Below are positions 32,072 through 41,139 of a DNA stretch of 64,000 bases, one piece after another. The notes under the pieces were generated by a model. That model worked only from the letters and a program-made list of their open reading frames with translations. It had not been told where the DNA came from and did not search any database. The position numbers and the translations under genes are program-made. This DNA is from Paenibacillus sp. PAMC 26794 (GTDB lineage: Bacteria; Bacillota; Bacilli; Paenibacillales; Paenibacillaceae). The first letter of the stretch is position 1, and each line of letters begins with the position of its first letter. Where the stretch lies: contig NZ_ANHX01000029.1 of the NCBI RefSeq assembly GCF_000316035.1, positions 62,001-126,000 of the forward strand, written 5' to 3'.

Positions 32072-34780
32072 CTAGGTCTGGTCCTGTTCAATCAATTCAA
32101 TCCATTCGTTATATTCCGTCTGCAATTTCGTATATTCATCATGCAACTGACGATATTCAGTGTTCAGCTGCTCTGCCTTCTCCTGCTCCATTTCACGTTC
32201 AACCTGTAACAAACGTAATTGATTGGCCGCTAGTTCGTAACGCTCCCCCATCTCAAGCAGTTCCGTTTCCATGATCTCTTTTTCTTGGGTCGCTTCTGCA
32301 CGTAATTTGTCCAGCTGCTGTCGTTCTTGCTCCAGTCCATCCAGCAACTCACTACTTGCCGCACTTTCTCTCTTCCAAACCGTCAGTTCATTCTCAAGTG
32401 CAGCCCAGCGCTCCTGCCAGGATTGCTCCTGAGCCGCCCATTCGTCTGCACGGCGTTGCCATACCTGGTCGTTCTGCTCTGCTTGTTCAACACTTAAGCG
32501 AAGTTCTTCTTCACGTCTTGTAAACTGCTCCAGACGGGATGCCAACTCGGTCTGTTTGGCTGACAGTTCTTCGTGTCTGATCTGCCACTCCAACGCTTCT
32601 TCCTCAGTCTGGGCTAGCCGACTCTCTTGCTCCGAGTAGCGCTCGGAAAGTTTAGCTGAAGACTTTCTTGCTTCTTCAAGTGCGCTCACAATCTCTTGTT
32701 TCTCTTTGCTCAATTCATCCAGCTTGGAACTGTAATTCTCTTCCCGTTGTAATGCATCACTGTAATCATTACGGATTTGTTTATAGTTATCCTGAAGTCG
32801 GTTCAGCTCTTCCCGAACAACATTTAGCTCAACTTCAAGCTGATTACGTTTCTCTTCCAAAAGCTCTGCATCCTTCTGGTACTGCACAGCCTCTTCATGG
32901 TTGAAACGAGACTCTTCCTTCACCACGGACAATTCATCATGAAGGGATTGTACACCAGACTCCAACGTTTCATTTTGTTCAGCAACTTCAAGAATCTGAT
33001 TCTCCAGGTCTCCGATCTCAGCCAATCGCTGCTCAGCAAGGTCCTTCAAGGACTGCTCACGTTCCGTAAGCGTGCCGATCTCATGCTGCAATGTACGCAC
33101 CGCAGCATGAGCCTGTTCAAGCACTTTTTGCAGTCTGCGCTGTTCCTCTTCCGACTTCACTTCAGCCTCACGAAGCTTTTGGGCTTCCTGTTCAAGCTGT
33201 GCATGTTGCTCCTGAAGTTTGCGTAGCTGTGCTGTGAGAGAGGTTTCTCTATCCACAGTTTCATTATACTTCTGCTTCCATTGTTCCTGTGAATCACGGG
33301 ATTGCTGGGCAGCCTGTTCCGTTTCACGAAGAAGCTCCTGCAACTGGGAACGGTCCTCTTTCAACTGTTCCAGGTGCTGCTCCAGTTCCGTAATTCGGCG
33401 GGTCTGAACTTCCTGCTCCTGTTTACGAACCCCATGCTCATGACGTAACGATTCCAATTGACCACGCTCGTGCTGAAGCTGCTGTTCTTGCTCTGCAACC
33501 ATGTCCTGTGCACTGATGAGCTGGGTCATTACTTCTTCTAATTGTTCTTCGACATCTAATAGTCGAGTCTCCGCCTGTTTACGTTGTTCCTCAAGTTGCT
33601 GCTTGAGCTTGCCCCGTTCTTCTTGAAGTATGGCCTCTGCAGCCGATGCGGCTTCTGTTGCCTGGGACGCTGCTGCTTCCTTGGCTTGCTGCAATTGTTC
33701 CTCGAGGGCTGCTTCTTTCTCCATCCATTCGAGTTCCAACTGCTCGGATAACGCCTTGAACTCCGCATTCAACTGATTTATCTCAGTCAGGCGCTTCTGC
33801 TCCGCTTGTTCCTGCAAGGCAGCCCGTTCCTGATTCGCCTGATCCGTGAGCTCTTGTGTCTGTTGCAGCGCTTTTTCTTCAGCCTGTTGAAGACGAAGTT
33901 CCATCTGTTGCTGAAGTTCGTTATATTGCAGCGCTGCTTCTTCCTGAGCTTTCTTCAGATTGCTCTCTGCCTGCTCCAACTCGGACAAAATGGCCGACTC
34001 GGCTTCTTCCTTGGCTGCCTGAACCTGCTGCGCAGCTTTGGCTTCAATCTGTTGACGTTCTGCAACGGCACGGCTTTCGGCTTCTTTTAATTGAGCTGCA
34101 GTCTTGTCCTGCAACTCTTTATATTGCGCCGCAGCTTTGGCCTGCGCCTGCTGCAATTCAGCTGCAGAACGGTTCTGAGCTTCTTTGAGCTGGGAAGCAG
34201 CCTGTGCCTGTGCATTTTTAAGCTGGTTAGCCGCTTTCTCTTCCATTTCCTTCAGCTGTTTCGTTCCCTTGGCTTCTGCTTCCTTGAGTTGTGCCGTCGC
34301 TTGGGCCTGCAATTTCTGCACTCGCTCCGTTGCTTGAGCGCGTTCTTGCTCCAGCAGCGTATTCAACTTGGCTATCTCTGAATTTTTGTCCGTTTCAGCC
34401 TTTTGCAGCGCCTGCTCTGCTTCAAGCTTCAGCTTTTGCAATTCAGCAAGAGCCTGGTCACGCCGTTCCAATTCTTGTTGATGTTCATTTTGTATGGCGT
34501 TCAACCGATTCAATTCGTTTCTCAGTTCTGTACGTTCTCCAGTAAGCATCTTCAGTTCATTACGGATTTCCTGAGTCTGAAGAGACTGTTCAGCCATATG
34601 TACAGCCGCCAGTACCGCAATACGCGGAGTATCCAGACGGGAATTTTGCTTGGAGATTGCGCCCATACGCTCATCTACCAGGTTAGCTACTTGTTTCATA
34701 TAGTCGGCACTGCTGCCAACCAGTTTATAGGAAGTCCCGTAGATCTCTACGGTGACGCGTGTACGATCAGGTGTAGTCAC
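32072..34780 (-). CDS. zapA: giant ZapA-domain coiled-coil cell-division protein
   Basis: A 902-residue protein. Residues 1-90 are a normal ZapA domain (VTVEIYGTSYKLVGSS, DERMGAIS, AVLAAVHMAEQ); usual ZapA ends near residue 90-100. Here about 800 further residues of Glu/Gln/Ala/Leu-rich coiled coil follow, with no other domain. Residues 162-337 are sixteen consecutive 11-residue repeats. ZapA bundles FtsZ; the long rod could bridge filaments or reach the envelope. The start is GTG 34780 with GGAGG eight bases upstream. It lies next to pheT, as zapA does in Bacillus, though pheT ends in a terminator between them. Confidence 0.8.
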   Translation of the reverse strand: MTTPDRTRVTVEIYGTSYKLVGSSADYMKQVANLVDERMGAISKQNSRLDTPRIAVLAAVHMAEQSLQTQEIRNELKMLTGERTELRNELNRLNAIQNEHQQELERRDQALAELQKLKLEAEQALQKAETDKNSEIAKLNTLLEQERAQATERVQKLQAQATAQLKEAEAKGTKQLKEMEEKAANQLKNAQAQAASQLKEAQNRSAAELQQAQAKAAAQYKELQDKTAAQLKEAESRAVAERQQIEAKAAQQVQAAKEEAESAILSELEQAESNLKKAQEEAALQYNELQQQMELRLQQAEEKALQQTQELTDQANQERAALQEQAEQKRLTEINQLNAEFKALSEQLELEWMEKEAALEEQLQQAKEAAASQATEAASAAEAILQEERGKLKQQLEEQRKQAETRLLDVEEQLEEVMTQLISAQDMVAEQEQQLQHERGQLESLRHEHGVRKQEQEVQTRRITELEQHLEQLKEDRSQLQELLRETEQAAQQSRDSQEQWKQKYNETVDRETSLTAQLRKLQEQHAQLEQEAQKLREAEVKSEEEQRRLQKVLEQAHAAVRTLQHEIGTLTEREQSLKDLAEQRLAEIGDLENQILEVAEQNETLESGVQSLHDELSVVKEESRFNHEEAVQYQKDAELLEEKRNQLEVELNVVREELNRLQDNYKQIRNDYSDALQREENYSSKLDELSKEKQEIVSALEEARKSSAKLSERYSEQESRLAQTEEEALEWQIRHEELSAKQTELASRLEQFTRREEELRLSVEQAEQNDQVWQRRADEWAAQEQSWQERWAALENELTVWKRESAASSELLDGLEQERQQLDKLRAEATQEKEIMETELLEMGERYELAANQLRLLQVEREMEQEKAEQLNTEYRQLHDEYTKLQTEYNEWIELIEQDQT
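33770..34297 (-). repeat. zapA: sixteen tandem 11-residue (33-base) coding repeats in zapA
   Basis: Translated repeats follow the pattern x-x-Q-L-K-E-A-E-x-K-A, for example TAQLKEAEAKG, TKQLKEMEEKA, AAQLKEAESRA and ELRLQQAEEKA. Hendecad periodicity gives a nearly straight, right-handed coiled coil, unlike the heptads elsewhere in the protein. The DNA is diverged between units, so the repeat is old, not a recent slippage product. Confidence 0.8.
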
Positions 34781-34825
34781 AGTTGTGCCCTCCTTCAAGT
34801 CTGTATGTTGATTCTAAGCTGTAAT

Positions 34826-34876
34826 CACAAAAAAGTCACATCGATCCTCTAATGCTAAGGATTCGATGTGACTTCA
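34826..34876 (-). terminator. terminator of pheST
   Basis: AAGTCACATCGA (34833-34844) pairs with TCGATGTGACTT (34863-34874), followed on the minus strand by a run of T; it lies just downstream of the pheT stop and before zapA. Confidence 0.85.
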
Positions 34877-34918
34877 AACAATTCCTGCTAATCTTTGTTC
34901 AAAAAATCTTCTTTTGTC

Positions 34919-37372
34919 CTATTTACGCAATTCCGCTCCGAATTGCTCTTCCAGACGAGCCACTACACGGGCATGAACTTCAGTAACTTCCTCATCGGTC
35001 AGTGTACGTTCACGATTCCGGTATACCAGTGCCATCGCCACGCTCTTCTTGTTTTCACCCAGTTTACTGCCAGTAAACACATCGAATACCTGTACGGTTT
35101 GTAACAATTCACCCGCCGATTCACGAATGGCGCGCAGCATATCTCCCGCTTCAATATCTTCATCCACAACAACCGCGATATCACGTTCCATGGCTGGGAA
35201 ACGCGGAAGCTCACGATAACGAATGTCAGCGTCTGCTTCGCTGTAGATCGATTCAAGTGCAATCTCTGCGATGTACACATCATTCAGATCATACTGCTGT
35301 TGCAGTTCCGGATGCAATTGACCCAATGTACCGATCAATTTGCCTTCCCCGCCATCCTTACCTTCCAGGTAAACCGATGCGGAACGTCCCGGATGGAATC
35401 CTTCAGGGCTGTTTGCTACCAAGCGAATGCGTTGTTCAAGCCCCACATAGGCGAACAGATGCTCAAGAGCACCTTTCAGATCAAAGAAGTCTACTTTCTC
35501 CGCTCCAACATTCCACTGCTGGCTTGCACGATTCCCGGTGAGCAGCAAGCCCAGTACCGGAATCTCATGCGGTTGCTTGGTCAACTGATCTTCTTCAGTG
35601 AAGAACACATTGCCCACTTCAAATACAGCCAGTGAATCCTGTTTACGGTTCATGTTATACACCGCTGCATCCAGCATTTGCGGCAAAATACTCGTACGAA
35701 GCACACTGCGGTCCTCACTCATAGGCATCGCGAGTTTCACGGCTTTACTGCCTTGTGTCAATGCCGGGAACAATGTCGCTTTATCCGGGTGTACAAAGGA
35801 GTAACTGATCATTTCCTGCCAGCCACTGCCTGAGAGCACTCCACGAATGGTGCGACGCATCGCTTGAGAGCGTGTATACGCCCCTGGAGTCGTAGGTCCT
35901 TCAATCCATGTGGTTGGAATGTTGTCGTATCCGTACAGGCGTGCAATCTCTTCAAACAAGTCTACATCGAGCGTAATATCCCCTCTGCGTGTTGGTACTT
36001 CCACATCCAGCAATCCTTGATCAGCATCACCACATGCAAAGTGCAAGCGAGCGAAAATGGTTTTCACCTCAAGCAAAGACAGATCGGTTCCCAAATAACG
36101 ATTCAGTCGGTCCAGCGACAATTGAATTACACGTTTCTCCGCAGCTTCTGCTCCAGCTTCCACGATTCCCTGGTGCACTTCACCTTCAGCATAACGCTGA
36201 ATCAGTTCAGCCGCACGATCCAAAGCCGTAATCACCGCACCCGGGTCTACTTCCTTCTCAAAACGCATGCTTGCTTCGGAACGTAGCCCCAATTGTCGCG
36301 ACGTTTTCCGAACGGTTCCACCATCGAACTTGGCGGATTCCAGCAACAGATTCACCGTGCCTTCCGATACCTCGGAATTCTCGCCACCCATAACCCCAGC
36401 GATGGCTACAGGTTTCACGCCATCTGTGATGAGCAACATGTGCGGCTCCAGCTTGCGCTCCTGTCCATCCAGCGTAACAATCGTTTCGCCTTCGTTGGCC
36501 ATCCGCACTTCAATATGGCCTTTTTCCAGCTTATCCGCATCGAATGCATGTAGCGGTTGACCGTATTCCAGCATGACATAGTTCGTGATATCAACGATGT
36601 TGTTGATTGGACGAACGCCTGCGGCCATCAGACGGTTTTGCATCCACAGCGGGGAAGCACCCAGTTTAATGCCTGTTACATAACGAGCTGCATAGTGACT
36701 GCATTGCTCCTGCGCTTTAATCGCTACAGAGATATGATTCGCAGCCGCATCACCAACCTCAGCCAGTTGGTCTTTGGGACTCGGCAGCTTCACTTCACGA
36801 CCCAAGATGGCACCCACTTCATAAGCTGCACCACGCATGCTGAGACAGTCGGAACGGTTCGGTGTCAGGTCCAGTTCAAGCACATGATCGTCAAGACCAA
36901 GAACCTGACTGATTGGCGTGCCAACCTCTGTTTGTTCCGGCAGAACGAGAATACCTTCCTGCTGATCTTTCGGCAACAATTTGTCGTTCATGCCCAGCTC
37001 TTTGGCGGAACAGATCATGCCAAGGGAGACAACACCGCGCAGTTTGGCTTTTTTGATATCCAATCCACCAGGGAGCTTTGCTCCAACCAGGGCTACGACT
37101 ACTTTTTGGCCTGCATCCACATTTTTTGCACCACATACGATCTGCAGATCTTCTTCCTGACCAGCATCAATAACACATACATTCAGTTTGTCTGCATCCG
37201 GGTGTTTCTCCTTGCTCTTCACATAACCTACAACAACTTTATTCACGCCCTTGTTGCGGTTCTCCACTACATCAATTTCGACACCCGCACGGGTGATTTT
37301 CTCTGCCAATTCCTGTGGCGTCACACCTTCAAGGGAAATATAATCAGACAGCCAATCTGTCGATACTCTCAT
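34919..37372 (-). CDS. pheT: phenylalanyl-tRNA synthetase beta subunit
   Basis: An 817-residue PheRS beta chain: N-terminal tRNA-binding OB domain (residues 40-150), B3/B4 editing domain, B5 domain, catalytic-like core, and the C-terminal FDX-ACB anticodon domain (from about 720, RYRELPRFPAMERDIAVVVDED). It pairs with PheS to charge tRNA-Phe and edits mischarged tyrosine. AGGAAG precedes the ATG at 37372. It follows pheS by 82 bases in the same T-box transcript. Confidence 0.95.
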   Translation of the reverse strand: MRVSTDWLSDYISLEGVTPQELAEKITRAGVEIDVVENRNKGVNKVVVGYVKSKEKHPDADKLNVCVIDAGQEEDLQIVCGAKNVDAGQKVVVALVGAKLPGGLDIKKAKLRGVVSLGMICSAKELGMNDKLLPKDQQEGILVLPEQTEVGTPISQVLGLDDHVLELDLTPNRSDCLSMRGAAYEVGAILGREVKLPSPKDQLAEVGDAAANHISVAIKAQEQCSHYAARYVTGIKLGASPLWMQNRLMAAGVRPINNIVDITNYVMLEYGQPLHAFDADKLEKGHIEVRMANEGETIVTLDGQERKLEPHMLLITDGVKPVAIAGVMGGENSEVSEGTVNLLLESAKFDGGTVRKTSRQLGLRSEASMRFEKEVDPGAVITALDRAAELIQRYAEGEVHQGIVEAGAEAAEKRVIQLSLDRLNRYLGTDLSLLEVKTIFARLHFACGDADQGLLDVEVPTRRGDITLDVDLFEEIARLYGYDNIPTTWIEGPTTPGAYTRSQAMRRTIRGVLSGSGWQEMISYSFVHPDKATLFPALTQGSKAVKLAMPMSEDRSVLRTSILPQMLDAAVYNMNRKQDSLAVFEVGNVFFTEEDQLTKQPHEIPVLGLLLTGNRASQQWNVGAEKVDFFDLKGALEHLFAYVGLEQRIRLVANSPEGFHPGRSASVYLEGKDGGEGKLIGTLGQLHPELQQQYDLNDVYIAEIALESIYSEADADIRYRELPRFPAMERDIAVVVDEDIEAGDMLRAIRESAGELLQTVQVFDVFTGSKLGENKKSVAMALVYRNRERTLTDEEVTEVHARVVARLEEQFGAELRK

Positions 37373-37454
37373 GGACGTTCACTTCCTTCATCTATAAATT
37401 GGTGTTCCCGGTTCATTCGCTTGCTCTATATGGTTAATCTTTCTTGTCTTAAAG

Positions 37455-38489
37455 TTACAGCCTTCCGAATTGCTTCAGGAAGGTCAGATCACTATTGTAG
37501 AAATGACGGATATCATCGACTCCATACTTCAGCATCGCGATACGCTCTACGCCCATACCAAATGCGAAACCACTGTATTTCTCCGGATCATAGCCACCCA
37601 TTTCCAGTACTTTCGGGTGAACCATACCGCCGCCCAAAATTTCAAGCCAGCCTGTTTGCTTACATACGCGACAGCCGCTGCCGCCACATTGTACACAGGT
37701 TACATCCACTTCCGCACTTGGCTCTGTGAACGGGAAGAAGCTTGGACGCAGACGAATTTCCGTGTGGGAACCGAACATTTCGCGTACGAATTGCAGCAGG
37801 GTTCCTTTCAGATCGCTCATACGAATGTTTTCGCTGATGACCAATCCTTCAACCTGGTTGAATTGGAAAGAGTGCGTCGCATCGTCATCATCACGGCGGT
37901 ATACTTTACCTGGGCAGATGACTTTGACAGGCACTTCGCCCTTCATGCTCTGCATGGTACGTACTTGAACAGGAGATGTATGGGTACGCATCAACAAGTC
38001 TTCGGTAACATAGAAAGAATCCTGCATATCGCGCGCCGGGTGATTCTTCGGCAGATTCAATGCTTCAAAGTTGTAATAATCCATTTCGACTTCAGGACCT
38101 TCCGCAACGCGGTATCCCATACCGATGAAAATATCTTCGATCTCCTGTACCACTTTGGTCAGTGGATGCAGTCCGCCTTGACGTCCACGACGTCCTGGCA
38201 GGGTCACATCAATTTTCTCGGATTGCAGACGCTTCGCTGTCTCTTCCTTCTGGAACTGATCCTGCTTGCTGTCGATGACTTCCTCAATGGCAGCCCGAAC
38301 ATCATTGGCTACTTGACCAATAACTGGACGTTCCTCCGCACTAAGCGCACCCATACCACGCAAAATTTCAGTCAATGCACCCTTTTTCCCCAAATACTTT
38401 ACACGCAGATCACCGAGCGTCTGCGGATCATTCACACCAGACAACTGCTCCAGCGCTTCGATCTTCAATGCCTCTAAACGTTCTTTCAT
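37455..38489 (-). CDS. pheS: phenylalanyl-tRNA synthetase alpha subunit
   Basis: A 344-residue class II synthetase catalytic chain with an N-terminal coiled coil (residues 1-85) and motifs including [18 protein letters not shown], motif 2 around [19 protein letters not shown] and motif 3 [17 protein letters not shown] 38489 follows AGGGGG with eight bases between and gives the usual PheS length; the frame stays open upstream through the T-box but has no start site there. Joined with pheT. Confidence 0.95.
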   Translation of the reverse strand: MKERLEALKIEALEQLSGVNDPQTLGDLRVKYLGKKGALTEILRGMGALSAEERPVIGQVANDVRAAIEEVIDSKQDQFQKEETAKRLQSEKIDVTLPGRRGRQGGLHPLTKVVQEIEDIFIGMGYRVAEGPEVEMDYYNFEALNLPKNHPARDMQDSFYVTEDLLMRTHTSPVQVRTMQSMKGEVPVKVICPGKVYRRDDDDATHSFQFNQVEGLVISENIRMSDLKGTLLQFVREMFGSHTEIRLRPSFFPFTEPSAEVDVTCVQCGGSGCRVCKQTGWLEILGGGMVHPKVLEMGGYDPEKYSGFAFGMGVERIAMLKYGVDDIRHFYNSDLTFLKQFGRL

Positions 38490-38521
38490 GTGTAATTGCC
38501 CCCTTTTTGTGGTGTTTTTGC

Positions 38522-38852
38522 AACAAAAAAAGGCCTTCTCTCCCCTGAAGGGACGAAAAGACCGTGGTACCACCCTTGTTAGACATCCATTGCTGCGTGG
38601 CCCTTCTGGCCTGCAACTGGTTCTGTCTCACTTTGTACGGAATAACGACCGTTAACCGTTTGCCCCTACTGTTGCCTCTGTGTCTGCACACAAACAGGTT
38701 CAGGGAACCGCTTCGGAGTGAATTTCGGCAGCCTTGTTCTACAGAAACGCTCTCAATCTACGGCGCTTCCTCCCTGTCCAGAGGCACTGCTTACTTATCT
38801 CCATCATCACGTTTGCTTAGTTTACCCATATCGATGTAATCATCGATGATCG
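38522..38852 (-). promoter_or_regulatory. T-box leader of pheST, specifier UUC (Phe)
   Basis: The minus strand carries the T-box sequence AAGGGTGGTACCACGG (about 38564-38579), followed by a terminator stem (about 38524-38572) and a long T-run. In stem I the stretch GAAATTCACTCCGAAG contains TTC at 38720-38722 as specifier, aligned with the specifier position of the other T-box in this window. Uncharged tRNA-Phe should favour the antiterminator. Confidence 0.93.
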
Positions 38853-38858
38853 TTCATA

Positions 38859-38887
38859 ATTATATGCAAAATAGATCGAAATAGCAA
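38859..38887 (-). promoter_or_regulatory. pheST promoter
   Basis: TTGCTA (38882-38887) and a perfect TATAAT (38859-38864) are 17 bases apart on the minus strand; transcription would start near 38852. Confidence 0.75.
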
Positions 38888-38899
38888 GCCGTCCATGTT

Positions 38900-40792
38900 C
38901 TAATTTATGTTTGCACCTTTATCTTTCAATTGTTTCAGGCGCTGCTGGATTTCGCGAATCTCAGCTGCCTCGACTGCTCGCTCATTCGAATGCTCCGGCT
39001 GTGTCAGACTGTCTTTTCCAGCAGTGCTCACAGGAGACAGCAACTCCGATAGTCGCATCTCCAATCGTAACCGCTCGTCATCAGATTCCCGGGTCTCCAG
39101 CGCCACCTCCCGAAGTTTGTTGGACTGCTCCCAATCCGACACACCTCCTTCAAACAGAGTTGCTGTGCCACCAGCCTCCAGATCGCATAACCGATTCGCG
39201 AGTGACTTCGTCAGCATCCGGTCATGGGATACAAGCACCAAAGCACCTGAAGCCTGTTTTAATACATTTTCCATGACTTCCTGGGTATCGATGTCCAGAT
39301 AGTTCGTTGGTTCGTCCAGCACCAGCAGATTCGCTCCGCCAAAATACAGTCTCAGAAATGCCACTCTGCACTTTTCCCCCATGCTCAAATCCCCAATGCG
39401 CTTGAACACATCATCCCTGGAAAATAGGAAACATCCCAGAATGGTACGTGCCGCACTTTGTGTCATCGATGGAAGGGTAAGCAAGCTGTCCAGCAGCGTC
39501 AGGTTCTCAGGGAGCCCTTCCAGCTCCTGTGAAAAGTAACCGATTTTCAGCTGTGGATGCCGTGTGACCTTGCCTTGCGAAGGTTCCAGTTCACCAATCA
39601 TCAACTTCAGCAGTGTTGTCTTGCCGGTTCCATTAGGACCCCGTACAGCAAGCCGATCTCCGCGTTCCACAGTAATTCGAAGATTGCGCAGCAATAGTTT
39701 GTCTCCCGTATATGAAAAACTCACCTCTTCCAGCGCAAGCAACTGGCGTGCAGCCAGTGGATTCATCTGTAATTCCATGTTCAACTTTGCGGCTTCACGA
39801 GGTTTATCCACCCGTTCCCGCTCCAAACGCTCCAGCTGTTTTTGTTTTGCATGGTAACGTGAAATATTTTTGATGGCTTTAGCTTTGTAGAAGCTCTGGG
39901 TGATCTTCACCTCCACATCAGTCGCCGAATTATGCGCTTTATGGAACCATTCCTGATAATTTCGAATCGTTTCTTCCAGCGCCTTACGTTCCAATTCCTG
40001 CCTGCGGTAGATCGTTTCCTGTTCGCGTAATTCACGCTCTTTGTGGATCTTGTAGTCGGAGTATCCGCCCTTGTATTTGGTCAGGGCATCTGGACTGAAC
40101 TCAATGACTCCTGTTGCTACCTGATCAATAAACGTACGATCATGTGATACAAATAACAGCGTACCTTCATATGAGGATAACCACTCTTCCAGCCAACGCA
40201 TGCTTCCCTCATCCAGATGATTCGTCGGTTCATCCAGGATCAGGAACTTGGGTTTGCTGACAAGTAGCCCCGCCAAACGAGCCTTTGTTTTTTGTCCACC
40301 ACTCAAGGAATGATAGGGTCTATTCCAATGCTCTGCGGATAATCCGAGGCGAGTCAGTACTTTCTCTACCTCAGTCTCCCACATATAACCGTTCAACTGT
40401 TCATATTGCTCCATCACTTGTGTATAAGCTGCAAGCAGCTCTTCATCCGCTTCAGTACTCATGCTCAACCGTTGTTCCAGTTCTTCCAAGTTCCGTTTCA
40501 CTTCATAGATCTGACCGCTCTCACGCCGGACCGCATCCAGTACATTCATCCCGGTCTCAATCTCCGAGCGCTGGCGCATGAACCCCCATTCCTGCTGAGG
40601 GATATGACGTTCAATCCGTCCACCACCATGCTCCTCACCCAAAATGATACGTAACAACGTTGTCTTGCCGCATCCGTTGCGACCCAAAATGGCGAGTCGT
40701 TCGCCCTCATTAATCTCCAAATTCAATCCTGTAAACAATTCAATACCGTTCCACTCTTTTGATACTTCATGTAAGCGTACCAATGTCATCAT
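38900..40792 (-). CDS. ABC-F ATPase, VmlR-like ribosome protection factor
   Basis: A 630-residue protein with two ABC domains and no membrane segment. Walker A motifs are GRNGCGKTT and GPNGTGKTT, signatures LSGGQKTKARLA and LSMGEKCRVAFL, Walker B regions LILDEPTNHLD and LVLDEPTNYLD. A long charged interdomain linker and a C-terminal helical extension of about 80 residues are present. The SMGE second signature and the C-tail resemble VmlR, so resistance to lincosamide, streptogramin A or pleuromutilin drugs is likely. GGAAGG precedes the ATG at 40792. The attenuator-type leader supports drug-inducible expression. Confidence 0.85.
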   Translation of the reverse strand: MMTLVRLHEVSKEWNGIELFTGLNLEINEGERLAILGRNGCGKTTLLRIILGEEHGGGRIERHIPQQEWGFMRQRSEIETGMNVLDAVRRESGQIYEVKRNLEELEQRLSMSTEADEELLAAYTQVMEQYEQLNGYMWETEVEKVLTRLGLSAEHWNRPYHSLSGGQKTKARLAGLLVSKPKFLILDEPTNHLDEGSMRWLEEWLSSYEGTLLFVSHDRTFIDQVATGVIEFSPDALTKYKGGYSDYKIHKERELREQETIYRRQELERKALEETIRNYQEWFHKAHNSATDVEVKITQSFYKAKAIKNISRYHAKQKQLERLERERVDKPREAAKLNMELQMNPLAARQLLALEEVSFSYTGDKLLLRNLRITVERGDRLAVRGPNGTGKTTLLKLMIGELEPSQGKVTRHPQLKIGYFSQELEGLPENLTLLDSLLTLPSMTQSAARTILGCFLFSRDDVFKRIGDLSMGEKCRVAFLRLYFGGANLLVLDEPTNYLDIDTQEVMENVLKQASGALVLVSHDRMLTKSLANRLCDLEAGGTATLFEGGVSDWEQSNKLREVALETRESDDERLRLEMRLSELLSPVSTAGKDSLTQPEHSNERAVEAAEIREIQQRLKQLKDKGANIN

Positions 40793-40825
40793 GAGGCCTC
40801 ATCCTTCCTGCATCCTTTTTGCTGA

Positions 40826-40859
40826 ACAAAAAAAACCGCTGGCATCAGCCGGCGGTTTG
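40826..40859 (-). terminator. attenuator terminator upstream of the ABC-F gene
   Basis: AACCGC(C)GGC...GCC-AGCGGTT forms a strong stem followed on the minus strand by eight T, 34 bases before the ABC-F start codon and downstream of its promoter. It would stop transcription before the gene unless prevented. Confidence 0.8.
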
Positions 40860-40905
40860 GCAATTCAGGGTTGGATCAAGCATTCAAAGACAGATCTAAG
40901 GTAAG

Positions 40906-40944
40906 CTACGGCATGAACAAAGAAACCCCAAACACAGGGTACAC
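40906..40944 (-). CDS. leader ORF 3 of the ABC-F gene (12 codons)
   Basis: GTG at 40942-40944 lies five to six bases after TGAGG and opens the peptide MYPVFGVSLFMP before TAG. The ribosome-binding site overlaps the stop codon of leader ORF 2, so reinitiation is likely. It is the last ORF before the attenuator, the place where a drug-stalled ribosome could alter RNA folding. Confidence 0.35.
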   Translation of the reverse strand: MYPVFGVSLFMP

Positions 40945-40951
40945 GTAAACC

Positions 40952-41002
40952 TCAATGGCTTACTTGCTCCATACCTTTTCCCATAGCTGAATTTGGACAC
41001 AC
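40952..41002 (-). CDS. leader ORF 2 of the ABC-F gene (16 codons)
   Basis: GTG at 41000-41002 follows GAGGGG with four bases between and encodes MCPNSAMGKGMEQVSH, ending in TGA at 40952-40954. Its site overlaps the stop of leader ORF 1. An internal ATG at 40982-40984 is an alternative start. Confidence 0.33.
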   Translation of the reverse strand: MCPNSAMGKGMEQVSH

Positions 41003-41010
41003 GAATCCCC

Positions 41011-41043
41011 TCATTGCTCAGCCGCTCTGGCTGACTGCGTCAT
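41011..41043 (-). CDS. leader ORF 1 of the ABC-F gene (10 codons)
   Basis: ATG at 41041-41043 encodes MTQSARAAEQ and stops at TGA 41011-41013, which is part of the GAGGGG site of leader ORF 2. Its own ribosome-binding site is weak, so it is the least certain of the three. Confidence 0.22.
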   Translation of the reverse strand: MTQSARAAEQ

Positions 41044-41139
41044 AAAACCGTCTGCAGTTAACTGGGGTTCAATTCATGTGTTTTACTTCATGGGACGTAT
41101 GGTTACCTCTCATTCATGTGTAGTATCAATTTCTCCGTT

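Noticed and set aside
34832..34876. Attenuator before zapA
   Set aside because: The hairpin is upstream of the zapA start but directly follows the pheT stop with a proper T-run, so it is best read as the pheST terminator.
41103..41117. Four-codon ORF (MNER) and two-codon ORFs at the start of the ABC-F leader
   Set aside because: They lie within a few bases of the predicted transcript start and have no usable ribosome-binding site.
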